Part shown: positions 7,518-16,103 of the stretch, in pieces | Layout of the letters: every line of letters begins with the position of its first letter | How positions within the stretch are numbered: position 1 is the first letter of the stretch | Assembly: GCA_964581795.1 (NCBI GenBank) | Contig: CAZOPW010000023.1 | Location: 1-29,129, forward strand | Origin: EX4572-165 sp964581795 | Lineage (GTDB): Archaea > Thermoplasmatota > E2 > DHVEG-1 | Reading direction: 5' to 3' | Length of the DNA: 29,129 bases | The notes under the pieces: generated by a model | The model's database searches: none | The model's input: only the letters and a program-made list of their open reading frames with translations | What the model was told of the DNA's origin: nothing | Translations under genes and position numbers: made by a program

Positions 7518-8882
7518 ATGATGAATAAAAAAATTGCGATGACAATAGGAGGATCTGATTCTTCAGGAGGTGCAGGCATTCAAGCAGACTTAAAAGCGTT
7601 TGCTGCTCTCAATGTTCATGGATCAACAATTCTAACAAGTATAACTATTCAAAACACTCAAACTGTAAAAAAAATTATACCAACTAAACCTGAAGACATT
7701 CTTAATCAAATTGAAACAGTAATGCAAGACACTGGAATTAAGTTTGTAAAAACAGGATTGCTATATCAATCAGAAATCGCAAACATAGTTGCCCAAGCAA
7801 CAAAAAAATACAATTGGAATCTTATAAGTGATCCAGTACTTACTGCAACTAGTGGAGATACTCTGGATTCAGGTGATTTGACAGAAGCCATAAAGAATTC
7901 TTTAATTCCAATTTCAACCTGTATAACTCCTAATATCCCTGAAGCAGAAGTATTAACTGAAACTACTATTACATCTAAAAAAGAAATGGAAAAAGCAGCA
8001 AAAAAGATACATTCTATGGGTGCAAAATATGTCATTGTCAAAGGCGGGCACCTTAAAAATAAATATGCTTATGATCTCTTATTTGATGGGAAAACTAGTA
8101 CAATTGTAACTCTTCCAAAGATACCAAATAAAAAAGCACATGGGTCAGGATGTACATTTTCTGCATTACTTACTGGATATCTTGCAAAAGGATACCAAAT
8201 GAAAAAAGCGTTTTTTACCGCTAAATATGTTCTATGGACAATGATAAAAAAAGGATATAATATCGGTAAAGGATCTGATGTACTTGACATTTCTTCAATG
8301 TCAGTATTTGATGCACCTGATACTTTACCAACCCAAGGTCATGCTGAGGTTTGGATGCGCCAATATAAAATAATTGAAAAAATCACAAAGAGTCTACCTT
8401 TATCCTTCATACCAGAAGTCGGATGCAATATCGGGTTTGCACTTCCCCATGCTGAAAAAAAAGAAGATATATGTGCAATCGATGGTAGGATCGTTCGATC
8501 TTCAACAGAAGCAAAACGATGTGGACCACTTCGATTTGGAGTTTCTAATCATATTTCATCAATAATTCTTGCTGTTATCAAACAATGCCCCGAAATAAGG
8601 TCAGCAATGAATATAAAATATAGCCAAGAAACTCTTTCTTTATGTGAAAACACATCATTTCTCATTTCATCATTTGACAGAAAAGAGGAACCAAAAACAG
8701 TTCAATCAACAATGGACTGGGGAACTCAAACTGCTTTACAAAACACTACTTGTTGTCCGGACATCATTTATGATAAAGGAGGCGTCGGAAAAGAACCTAT
8801 GATCCGGATTCTGGGAAAAAATCCACAGAATCTATTTGACAAACTTACTTTGCTTATCTCCATGAAAACTAAGAGAAAGTAA
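7518..8882 (+). CDS. thiD: bifunctional HMP-phosphate kinase / thiamine-phosphate synthase (ThiD-ThiN)
   Basis: A 454-residue fusion that performs two steps of thiamine synthesis. Residues 1-265 are ThiD, a ribokinase-fold kinase that phosphorylates hydroxymethylpyrimidine phosphate; GGSDSSGGAGIQADLKAF lies at the start and the anion-hole/catalytic GSGCTFSALLTGYL near 210. Residues about 285-454 are ThiN, the archaeal-type thiamine-phosphate synthase that replaces ThiE, with EVGCNIGFALPHA, the GPLRFGVSNHISSIILAV block, RSAMNIKYS, SSFDRKEEP, and the C-terminal GKEPMIRILG. The ThiD-ThiN fusion is a hallmark of archaea. The gene starts ATG ATG at 7518/7521. A TATA-like TATTTAAA (about 7439-7446) suggests a leader of about 50 bases. 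No TPP riboswitch was found in it. Confidence 0.95.
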   Translation: MMNKKIAMTIGGSDSSGGAGIQADLKAFAALNVHGSTILTSITIQNTQTVKKIIPTKPEDILNQIETVMQDTGIKFVKTGLLYQSEIANIVAQATKKYNWNLISDPVLTATSGDTLDSGDLTEAIKNSLIPISTCITPNIPEAEVLTETTITSKKEMEKAAKKIHSMGAKYVIVKGGHLKNKYAYDLLFDGKTSTIVTLPKIPNKKAHGSGCTFSALLTGYLAKGYQMKKAFFTAKYVLWTMIKKGYNIGKGSDVLDISSMSVFDAPDTLPTQGHAEVWMRQYKIIEKITKSLPLSFIPEVGCNIGFALPHAEKKEDICAIDGRIVRSSTEAKRCGPLRFGVSNHISSIILAVIKQCPEIRSAMNIKYSQETLSLCENTSFLISSFDRKEEPKTVQSTMDWGTQTALQNTTCCPDIIYDKGGVGKEPMIRILGKNPQNLFDKLTLLISMKTKRK

Positions 8883-8937
8883 CCTTATCAAAATTTTTTC
8901 ATTTTTTATAATAAATCAATGAGAACATTCAGTGTAT

Positions 8938-8988
8938 ATGGAGGCGAAAGCTTTATTTACAGCTATCCTGTTGGCAGCCCTTAAGTAA
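8938..8988 (+). CDS. possible 16-residue leader peptide upstream of alba
   Basis: A 17-codon open frame encodes MEAKALFTAILLAALK and ends in TAA, 41 bases before the Alba ATG. A TATA-like TTTTTTATAATAAA (about 8904-8917) would place the transcription start within a few bases of this ATG, so the peptide could be translated from a leaderless mRNA. The same stretch can also fold: AGGC-GAAA-GCTT makes a GNRA-loop hairpin, and ACAG-CTATC-CTGT a second one. A structured regulatory leader is therefore the main alternative. Nothing in the sequence proves that it is translated. Confidence 0.35.
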   Translation: MEAKALFTAILLAALK

Positions 8989-9029
8989 CAAACAATAGAA
9001 CAAATGAGAAACTAGGGAGGTATAGAGAT

Positions 9030-9320
9030 ATGCCAGAAAATGAAACAGCCGATGAGAATACTATTTTTGTAGGAAACAAACCACCAATGAGCTACGTTCT
9101 TGCCGTTGTAACCCAATTCAATGGCGGATCAGACAGCGTATTCATTAAAGCTCGAGGAAGAGCAATCAGTCGAGCAGTCGATACTGCTGAAATCGTTCGA
9201 AACAGATTCGTCAAAGATGCCGTTATCAAAGACATTCAAATTGGAACGGAAAGCATTACAAACGAAGAAGGACGAAGTTCAAACGTATCATCCATAGAAA
9301 TCACTTTGTCAACAACTTAA
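9030..9320 (+). CDS. albA: Alba DNA/RNA-binding chromatin protein
   Basis: A 96-residue Alba homologue. Alba dimers coat DNA and also bind RNA, and are among the most abundant chromatin proteins of archaea. The sequence shows the family order: NTIFVGNKPPMSYVLAVVTQ with the strand-helix start, the IKARGRAISRAVDTAEIVRN block with the nucleic-acid-binding basic patch and dimer helix, FVKDAVIKDIQIGTE, then the C-terminal SSIEITLS strand. The first ten residues are an acidic extension. The usual Lys of the conserved acetylatable region is replaced by the KPPM context. It has a strong ribosome site (GGGAGGT, ten bases upstream) and a leader of about 95 bases that may contain a mini-ORF or RNA structure. 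A T-rich terminator follows. Confidence 0.93.
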   Translation: MPENETADENTIFVGNKPPMSYVLAVVTQFNGGSDSVFIKARGRAISRAVDTAEIVRNRFVKDAVIKDIQIGTESITNEEGRSSNVSSIEITLSTT

Positions 9321-9352
9321 GAAAAGAACAATCTAAGCAATTTTCAAAGTTG

Positions 9353-9403
9353 ATTTTTACTCTTTCCTTTTTATTGTTTATTTTTTCATCATTATTCTTT
9401 AAA
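9353..9403 (+). terminator. T-rich terminator after alba
   Basis: A T-dense stretch with several runs of four to six T begins 33 bases after the Alba stop. It is typical of archaeal intrinsic termination for a highly expressed single-gene transcript. The next gene has its own TATA-like box at about 9440-9452. Confidence 0.45.
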
Positions 9404-9481
9404 AATTCTTTAACGCAGTTTTATTAGAAACACAAACCATTTTAATATCAAAGCTTATTACCTTATTCCGTTGATTTTAAT

Positions 9482-11137
9482 ATGGCAAATTATATTATCG
9501 TGACAGGAGGAGTTGTTTCAGGGTTAGGAAAAGGAATAACTACCGCATCCGTTGGAAAAATCCTTCAAATGCATGGATACAATGTTACTGCGATGAAAAT
9601 AGATCCATACATTAATTGTGATGCTGGAACACTTCGCCCTACCGAACATGGAGAAGTGTGGGTAACTGAAGATGGAGGGGAAATCGATCAAGATCTTGGT
9701 CATTATGAACGATTTTTAGATATTAACATTCCAAAATATCATAATATTACTACAGGACAGGTATATGGAGCAGTTATTGATAAGGAGCGGAAAGGAAAAT
9801 ACCTTGGAAAAACCGTGCAACCTATTCCTCATGTCACAAATGAAATTAAAAAACGAATTAGACGACCTGCAAAGGATAAAAATTATGATTTCATCCTCAT
9901 AGAAATTGGGGGCACTGTCGGAGATTATGAAAACGTACTTTTTTTGGAAGCAACCCGTCAAATGAAACTTGAGGGAGATAAAGTCCTGTTTATCCATGTT
10001 ACTTACGTTCCTGTCCTAGACGCATTAGGTGAGGCAAAAACAAAACCAACTCAACATTCAGTAAAATTACTTAGAGAAATTGGTATCCAACCAGATTTTA
10101 TCGTAGCTCGAGCAGATGATCCATTAGATAACGTTCGGAAAGAGAAAATTGCATTGTTTTGTAACGTGGGCAAAGAAGATGTGATCAGTGATTCTAATAT
10201 CGATCATGTATATGCTGTTCCACTGCTTTTTGAAGAGCAGCAGTTATGTAAAAAAATCCTTCGGAAAATGAGATTAAGAAAAGACGTTGAAGATGTAAAG
10301 CCTTGGAAGGAGTTTATTACAAAAATTCGAAATCTTGAAGAGAGTGTTACCATTGGTATTGTTGGAAAATATTTTGATATTGGTACGAGTCAACTCTCTG
10401 ATTCATATATATCTGTTATCGAAGCGGTTAAACATGCTTCATGGAAAAACAATCTCATTCCGAAGATACAGTGGATTGATTCGAAAGAGTTTGAAGAAGA
10501 TCCGCAAAAACTTTCATCTCTTGACCGTGTCGATGGGGTCATTGTACCGGGCGGATTTGGATTATCGGGGATTCAAGGGAAAATCGATACTATTTCATAT
10601 ACTCGAGAACAAAACATTCCCTATCTTGGATTATGTCTCGGTATGCAACTTGCAGTTGTTGAATATGCTCAAAACGTCTGTAGGTTAACAGGAGCTCATT
10701 CCAAAGAAGTAATTAAAGATACGAAATATCCTGTAATAGATTTTATTCCCGAGCAAGTTAATATCCTCCAAGAATCACGTTACGGAGCAACAATGAGGCT
10801 TGGTTCTTATCCTGCTATTCTTAAAGAAGGGACACGTGTTCATGAGTTATATGGGAAAGATAGAGTTGAAGAACGGCATCGTCATCGTTACGAAGTAAAT
10901 CCTGATTTTGTAAAGACACTAGAAGAAGGTGGATTAGTGTTTTCTGGTCATTCACCAGATGGCGTTCTCATGGAATTTTTAGAACTATCAAATCATCCTT
11001 TCTTTATAGCCACACAAGCACATCCTGAATTTAAATCAAGACCGATAAAACCAGCACCTTTATTTGACGGTTTCATTAAAGCAGCTATTAAAAAAAAACG
11101 AAGTAATCCAAATAAATCTTTAGAACAACTCGCCTAA
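9482..11137 (+). CDS. pyrG: CTP synthase
   Basis: A full-length 551-residue CTP synthase that aminates UTP to CTP with ATP and glutamine. The N-terminal synthetase domain starts ANYIIVTGGVVSGLGKGITT with the P-loop-like nucleotide-binding site, followed by KIDPYINCDAGTLRPTEHGE and the EIGGTVGDYE block. The C-terminal class-I glutamine amidotransferase domain (about 305-540) carries the nucleophile loop LGLCLGMQLAV and the catalytic His/Glu in HPEFKSRP; HRHRYEVNP is also conserved. No key residue appears missing. A TATA-like TTTTAATATC at about 9441-9450 lies some 30 bases before the ATG, so the message is probably leaderless. It is convergent with the NYN gene, which ends only 34 bases away. 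Confidence 0.97.
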   Translation: MANYIIVTGGVVSGLGKGITTASVGKILQMHGYNVTAMKIDPYINCDAGTLRPTEHGEVWVTEDGGEIDQDLGHYERFLDINIPKYHNITTGQVYGAVIDKERKGKYLGKTVQPIPHVTNEIKKRIRRPAKDKNYDFILIEIGGTVGDYENVLFLEATRQMKLEGDKVLFIHVTYVPVLDALGEAKTKPTQHSVKLLREIGIQPDFIVARADDPLDNVRKEKIALFCNVGKEDVISDSNIDHVYAVPLLFEEQQLCKKILRKMRLRKDVEDVKPWKEFITKIRNLEESVTIGIVGKYFDIGTSQLSDSYISVIEAVKHASWKNNLIPKIQWIDSKEFEEDPQKLSSLDRVDGVIVPGGFGLSGIQGKIDTISYTREQNIPYLGLCLGMQLAVVEYAQNVCRLTGAHSKEVIKDTKYPVIDFIPEQVNILQESRYGATMRLGSYPAILKEGTRVHELYGKDRVEERHRHRYEVNPDFVKTLEEGGLVFSGHSPDGVLMEFLELSNHPFFIATQAHPEFKSRPIKPAPLFDGFIKAAIKKKRSNPNKSLEQLA

Positions 11138-11171
11138 GAAAACTATCACTTGCCGATTCATTTCTTTCTAA

Positions 11172-11675
11172 TTATTTTTTAAGTAAATAGCGTTTTTCGC
11201 GATCAATATCCGTAAAAAAATCAGCTGCTTCAATTAATTTATGTGACGTGGATTTTCCAAATGCAATGATTTCAACACGGCAACCAAGACTTTTTGAATG
11301 TTCCACTAATTCAGTAAAATCACCATCACCACTCACTAATACAATTACATCAAGTTTTGGTGCTAACCGCATAATATCCATAGCAATTCCAACATCCCAA
11401 TCACCTTTTTTCGTTCCATCATAAAACACCTGGATATCCTTGGTTTTTACTTCAAAACCCATTCTTTCCAATGCATCATAAAACTGACTTTCATCTTTCA
11501 CATCAGCTTTAATAACATATGCAATCGCTCGGATTAAAAAACGATTTGCAATTGCATCGTTTAATAATGATTTAAAATCAACTTTTTTACTATACAAATT
11601 ACGAGCAGAATAATACATATTCTGCACATCGACAAACACTCCAATTCGTTGGTTTCTATGAACAACAGATATCAT
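11172..11675 (-). CDS. NYN-domain (LabA/DUF88-type) PIN-like protein
   Basis: A 167-residue single-domain NYN protein. The PIN-like acidic residues are visible: Asp in IGVFVDVQNMYYSARNL near the N-terminus, Asp in KKGDWDVGIAMDIMRLAPK, and the DxD of VLVSGDGDFTELVEHSKSLG. NYN/LabA proteins are predicted metal-dependent ribonucleases acting in RNA processing or decay; the exact substrate is unknown. The start ATG at 11675 follows AGGAGGC, a strong ribosome site. It lies just downstream of the NuoE/F/G-like operon on the same strand, with a 72-base A- and T-rich gap, and may be transcribed separately. Confidence 0.88.
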   Translation of the reverse strand: MISVVHRNQRIGVFVDVQNMYYSARNLYSKKVDFKSLLNDAIANRFLIRAIAYVIKADVKDESQFYDALERMGFEVKTKDIQVFYDGTKKGDWDVGIAMDIMRLAPKLDVIVLVSGDGDFTELVEHSKSLGCRVEIIAFGKSTSHKLIEAADFFTDIDREKRYLLKK

Positions 11676-11747
11676 ACTTACGCCTCCTAAACAACTTCAT
11701 CATTAAAAAAGATATATGTAGCAATTAAAAAAAAGGGAAGAACGAAT

Positions 11748-13862
11748 TTAGGATGATTTATTTTTTTCTTTTTTTTCCTTTACTGGAGGCATTGGTGGTT
11801 GATCAATCTTTAATCGAAGTTGACAACGTAAACATCGTTCAGCCTCCTTTACTGCTTCATCTTTGCTCATACAACATTCAACTTGTGTAAAACCTGGGAA
11901 ACGTTCTTTAACTGGTTTCTTTCGAAGTTCTACTCGTTTTCGACCAGCGAAATTTTCTTCTCGACCTAAATAGGGGGATACCTCATCATGTTCGGTAAGA
12001 TTCTGATCTATTTCACCTGATCCTCCAAGATACATATCAATAGAACTTGCAGCGACTCTTCCCATTTGAATTGCTTCAATAACTGAAGCGGGTCCACTTA
12101 CAAGATCTCCTCCAGCATACACTCCTTTCTCAGATGTCTTTAAGGTCTCATCATCAACGATAACTCGGCCTCTCTTAGATAAATCAACACCAAAATTTTC
12201 AGGAACGTCACACTGTTGACCAATAGCCATAATCAATCGATCTATTTTTAAAATAAATTCACTGCCTTTAATAGGAACCGGGCGTCTTCGGCCACTAGCA
12301 TCAGGTTCTCCAAGTTCCATTTTTACACATTCAACATGAATCTTACCCTTCTTTGGTATGATTCGGACAGGGTTTACTAGATATTGCATTTCAACTCCTT
12401 CATCAATTGCATCCTCGATTTCATGTTCATATGCCGGCATTTCCGATCGAGTTCGACGATACAACACTTTTACAGATTTTGCATTCATTCGCAGTGAACT
12501 TCGAGCAACATCAATAGCTACATTTCCCCCACCTACAACAGCAACATCTCCTTTGACATCCACTTTTTCCTTAAAATTAATCTTTTTTAATGTTTCAAGA
12601 CCATCAAGTACTCTTGAATCGTCTTCACCAGGTAAACCTACGCTAAAACCTTTGGCTGCACCCATCGCTAAGAATACAGCATCAAAACCTTGATTAAATA
12701 ACGACTTCGTTGAGGAAACAGTACTATTCGTCCGAATTTTCACACCGATTTCCTCAATTTCATTAATCTCCTTCTCCAATAATTCCGGTGGTAAGCGGTA
12801 GTCAGGAATACCTGCTTTCAGCCAACCACCAGGTTTTGGCATTGCCTCAAACACAGTGACATTATGGCCTTGTAACCGTAAAAACCATGCAGCAGTCAAT
12901 CCTGCTGGACCAGCACCAACAATCGCGACTTTTTTACCGGTATCTTCCGCAATTGAAAGGTTATCTTTCCAACTCTTTTCATCTTGTTCAGCGACAAACC
13001 GTTTAATTTCCCTGATAGAAATCGGTTCGTTGATTTCTCCTCTACTGCATTCAACTTCACAAGGATGATGACACACTAATCCAAGAGTGTGCGGGAAAGG
13101 GAATTTCTCGCGAATTACTGCAATCGCATCATCAAACCTACCTTCAGCCGTATATCGAACATACCGAGGGATATCCGTACCTGCAGGGCAACCATGTTGA
13201 CAAGGAATCAGCACTTCTTTTCGTTTCGCTTCATCTTCCTCAATTTCAGTTTTATCATACAACGCTCCAGATGGGCAAACCTCCACACATGCCCGACAAA
13301 ATTTACATCCCGCTTCATCCATTGGATCCTCTTGATTTGTTCCAACTACCGTATCAATACCTCGATTGATTAATCCAATCGCTCCAACACCACGAACCTC
13401 CTGACACATCTGGACACAACGTCCGCACAAAATACATTTATTCATATCACGAACAAATAACGGCTCCTCATCAAAAATTGGTAACTCCTTAGACTCGGGT
13501 ACATAATCAGATAGAATCCTGTTTACACCAACATAGTCAACAACCTTTTTTAATTGGCTGTTTAGCGGGATATCTTTTGGGTAATTACTTAAAATCAACC
13601 AAATTAAATTCTTCCGCAGATGCTGCAATTGCTCTGTGTTTGTTCGAATCACCATACCATCAGTTACCTTTGTATGACACGCAATAGGATAACCCCGAAC
13701 ATTCTCAATGTCCACAATACATAATCGACAAGAACCAATTGGATTCAAATTCGGATGATAACATAGATTTGGAATATACAGTCCAGCACCAACCGCTGCC
13801 TCTAGGATTGTTTGACCTTGTTTAGCATTCACTTTTTTTCCATCAATAGTTATTGAAATCAT
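11748..13862 (-). CDS. NuoG-like / GltD-like fusion flavoprotein (StnA/NfnB-type subunit)
   Basis: A 704-residue multi-cofactor redox subunit. Residues 1-75 form a [2Fe-2S] ferredoxin domain (CYHPNLNPIGSCRLCIVDI, then a fourth Cys in IACHTKV). Residues about 80-125 are the NuoG His-Cys3 region, but its cysteines are absent. Residues about 136-210 bind two [4Fe-4S] clusters (CILCGRCVQMC, CKFCRACVEVCP). The rest is GltD/NfnB-like: a Cys-rich linker (PCQHGCPAGTDIPRYVR, HHPCEVECSRG), FAD-binding VAIVGAGPAGLTAAWFL, the nucleotide-binding VAVVGGGNVAIDVARSS, and a C-terminal EAERCLRC. This composition matches the large subunit of the Sporomusa-type electron-bifurcating transhydrogenase. The start at 13862 (ATGA overlap with the previous stop) gives the ferredoxin N-terminus; an upstream ATG at 13883 is in frame but inside the previous gene. 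The C-terminus is Lys-rich. Confidence 0.85.
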   Translation of the reverse strand: MISITIDGKKVNAKQGQTILEAAVGAGLYIPNLCYHPNLNPIGSCRLCIVDIENVRGYPIACHTKVTDGMVIRTNTEQLQHLRKNLIWLILSNYPKDIPLNSQLKKVVDYVGVNRILSDYVPESKELPIFDEEPLFVRDMNKCILCGRCVQMCQEVRGVGAIGLINRGIDTVVGTNQEDPMDEAGCKFCRACVEVCPSGALYDKTEIEEDEAKRKEVLIPCQHGCPAGTDIPRYVRYTAEGRFDDAIAVIREKFPFPHTLGLVCHHPCEVECSRGEINEPISIREIKRFVAEQDEKSWKDNLSIAEDTGKKVAIVGAGPAGLTAAWFLRLQGHNVTVFEAMPKPGGWLKAGIPDYRLPPELLEKEINEIEEIGVKIRTNSTVSSTKSLFNQGFDAVFLAMGAAKGFSVGLPGEDDSRVLDGLETLKKINFKEKVDVKGDVAVVGGGNVAIDVARSSLRMNAKSVKVLYRRTRSEMPAYEHEIEDAIDEGVEMQYLVNPVRIIPKKGKIHVECVKMELGEPDASGRRRPVPIKGSEFILKIDRLIMAIGQQCDVPENFGVDLSKRGRVIVDDETLKTSEKGVYAGGDLVSGPASVIEAIQMGRVAASSIDMYLGGSGEIDQNLTEHDEVSPYLGREENFAGRKRVELRKKPVKERFPGFTQVECCMSKDEAVKEAERCLRCQLRLKIDQPPMPPVKEKKEKNKSS

Positions 13863-15613
13863 GATATCGCCATCACAGGACATTCAGTTATACACGATTT
13901 GCATTTGATACATTTTTCTTGGTTAATACGAGCAACTTCCCTTTTTTTCCATTCAATAGCATCAGCTGGACAAACCTGGTAACATCGTCCACATTTGATA
14001 CATTTTGATTCATCAACCACGAAATCAACAAGTGGGGTACACACGTGTGCTGGACATGTGTCTTCTTTAATGTGAGCAAGATACTCTTCTTCAAAATATT
14101 TTATCGTAGTCAGTACAGGATTCGGAGCAGTATTCCCCAATCCACACAATGCAGTATCGATAATAGTTTGACTCATATCTTTTAAAAATGCGTAATGTTG
14201 CATCGTCCCTTGTCCATCAGTAATTTTCTCTAGTATTTCATGCATTCGTTTCAATCCAATTCGACACGGAACACATTTTCCACAGGATTCAGCTACCGTA
14301 AAACCAAGGAAAAACTTTGCAATATCAACCATACATGATCTCTGATCCATAACAACCATGCCTCCTGATCCCATAATAGCACCTGTTTCATTGATTGACT
14401 CATAATCAATGGGCGTATCAATTAACGATTCAGGAAGGCAACCACCAGAAGGGCCACCTAATTGCACTGCTTTGAAACCAATTCGTTTTTGTTTCATTCC
14501 ACCTCCAGGCCCATAAATTAAATCTCGAATGCTCATTCCCATTGGAACTTCAACTAAGCCTGTGTTTTTCACTTGTCCGGCTAATGCAAATACTTTTGTT
14601 CCTTTGCTTTTCTTATAGCCAATATTTGCAAACCAATCAGCTCCATTCAAAACAATATGTCTTACATTTGCAAATGTTTCAACATTGTTGATATTCGTTG
14701 GTTTTCCCCACAATCCCTGATTAGCTGGATATGGTGGCCGTGGATGCGGCATTCCTCTTTTCCCTTCAATGGAAGCCATAAGTGCAGTTTCCTCACCACA
14801 CACAAACGCTCCTGCTCCTTCTTTAACATGTAAATGAAAAGAAAAATCCGAATCAAAAATATGATCTCCTAAAAAACCCTCATTTTCCGCTTGTTTAATC
14901 GCTTTTCGTAAAATCTTTAATGCTAATGGATACTCCGCTCGGCAATACACATATCCTTCTGAGGCTCCAATCGCATACGCTCCGATAATCATTCCTTCAA
15001 TTACAGAATGAGGATCCCCTTCCAAGATACTTCGATCCATAAAGGCCCCCGGATCTCCTTCATCTGCGTTACAAATAATATATTTTTCATCACCAGCGGC
15101 TTTATGACAAAACTGCCATTTCAAACCAGTTGGAAAACCTGCTCCTCCTCTGCCTCTAAGACCAGAATCTTTCATGATTTCTATTATGTCATCTGGTTTC
15201 ATTTTCAACGCTTTTTTTGCAGCAGTATATCCTTTTTTACCAAGGTATTCTGATATGTTTTCAGGATCAATTTCACCACAATTTTGTAATACTATTCGTT
15301 TTTGATCCTTAAAAAACTGGTCATAATCTTTTCCAACAAGTAATTTTTTTACTGGTTCGCCATTTTTTAAATGTGAAGTGACAATTTGTTTTACATCATC
15401 TTCTGAAACTCGTTCATACACACTTTTTGATCCATCTTCAAAAATTATGTCTACTAGCACATCACGAAATAATCCTCTATCTCCTGTCTTAATCACGTTG
15501 AATTTTCCTGATAATCCCTGTTGTTTGAGATGATGTTTGAATGCATCAGCAACATCATATGCTCCAGCAGAAATGCCACTTGTTCCAGCACATACTTGGA
15601 TGCGGCAAGTCAT
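13859..15613 (-). CDS. nuoF: NuoF-like NADH-binding flavoprotein of a bifurcating-type complex
   Basis: A 584-residue NuoF/HydB-type subunit. Residues about 1-95 form a thioredoxin-like domain of the [2Fe-2S] type, but it starts TCRIQVCAGTSGISAG and later has TGDRGLFRD where the family normally has TGCxGxC, so the cluster ligands are mostly lost. The core (about 115-500) has the FMN/NADH site (GLRGRGGAGFPTGLKWQF), ADEGDPGAFMDRSILEGDPH, EGAGAFVCGEETALMASIEG, the SLBB domain and the [4Fe-4S] motif SCGKCVPCRIGLKRM. The last 60 residues are a two-cluster ferredoxin (CIKCGRCYQVCP, CIKCKSCITECP). It oxidises or reduces NAD(H) and passes electrons along FeS clusters. It starts directly after the NuoE-like stop and overlaps the next gene by four bases. 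Confidence 0.92.
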   Translation of the reverse strand: MTCRIQVCAGTSGISAGAYDVADAFKHHLKQQGLSGKFNVIKTGDRGLFRDVLVDIIFEDGSKSVYERVSEDDVKQIVTSHLKNGEPVKKLLVGKDYDQFFKDQKRIVLQNCGEIDPENISEYLGKKGYTAAKKALKMKPDDIIEIMKDSGLRGRGGAGFPTGLKWQFCHKAAGDEKYIICNADEGDPGAFMDRSILEGDPHSVIEGMIIGAYAIGASEGYVYCRAEYPLALKILRKAIKQAENEGFLGDHIFDSDFSFHLHVKEGAGAFVCGEETALMASIEGKRGMPHPRPPYPANQGLWGKPTNINNVETFANVRHIVLNGADWFANIGYKKSKGTKVFALAGQVKNTGLVEVPMGMSIRDLIYGPGGGMKQKRIGFKAVQLGGPSGGCLPESLIDTPIDYESINETGAIMGSGGMVVMDQRSCMVDIAKFFLGFTVAESCGKCVPCRIGLKRMHEILEKITDGQGTMQHYAFLKDMSQTIIDTALCGLGNTAPNPVLTTIKYFEEEYLAHIKEDTCPAHVCTPLVDFVVDESKCIKCGRCYQVCPADAIEWKKREVARINQEKCIKCKSCITECPVMAIS

Positions 15614-16087
15614 TTAATTTTCCTCCTTAGCTTTATATTTTTGAATGATTTGATCAACTTTTTTAAAATCACATCCCCCATAAAAATCCTCATCTACCAT
15701 AATAACGGGAGCCATTCCACAACATCCAAGACAGGCTACTCTTTCTAATGAAAAAATTCCATCTTCCGTTGTTTCTCCATCATTTATGTGTAATTTATCT
15801 GAAATATAATCAAGTAATGCTTTGCCTCCCATTACATGACACGCAGTACCCTGACAGACTTTAATTGTGTGTTTTCCTCTAGGAGAGGTATAAAATTGGG
15901 TATAAAACGTTAAAACACCGTAAATCTCTGAAGGATACATATCAAATGATTTTGCAATTAATTTTACTGCTTCATTTGGAACATATCCAAATTCTTTTTG
16001 AATATCTTGGAGTAAAGGGATAAGAATGCCTTTCTTCCCCCGATATGAATCGATTATCTTCTTAATTTTCATCACATTTGATGTCAT
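15614..16087 (-). CDS. nuoE: NuoE-like [2Fe-2S] subunit
   Basis: A 157-residue thioredoxin-like [2Fe-2S] protein of the NuoE/HydC/HoxE family. It begins with a helical part (GILIPLLQDIQKEFGYVPNE), then the segment YGVLTFYTQF and the four cluster ligands: VCQGTACHVMGG for the first pair and VACLGCCGMAPVIMV for the second. It would hold the entry cluster that exchanges electrons with the NuoF-like flavin. The reading frame is open from a GTG at 16096, but the ATG at 16087 has a partial Shine-Dalgarno (GTGAT) and is preferred. It is the first gene of a three-gene operon; a TATA-like ATATTAATATATTTG (complement of about 16138-16152) lies about 50 bases upstream. Confidence 0.92.
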   Translation of the reverse strand: MTSNVMKIKKIIDSYRGKKGILIPLLQDIQKEFGYVPNEAVKLIAKSFDMYPSEIYGVLTFYTQFYTSPRGKHTIKVCQGTACHVMGGKALLDYISDKLHINDGETTEDGIFSLERVACLGCCGMAPVIMVDEDFYGGCDFKKVDQIIQKYKAKEEN

Positions 16088-16103
16088 AGTTATCACACAA
16101 AAG

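Noticed and set aside
12358..13373. Three plus-strand open frames of 70-111 codons opposite the NuoG/GltD fusion gene
   Set aside because: All lie inside a clear coding region on the other strand, have no ribosome site, and give serine/threonine-rich unmatched products.
13859..13883. NuoG/GltD fusion starting at 13883
   Set aside because: This would overlap the previous gene by 25 bases and add MSCDGDI ahead of the conserved ferredoxin start; the ATGA overlap at 13862 fits better.
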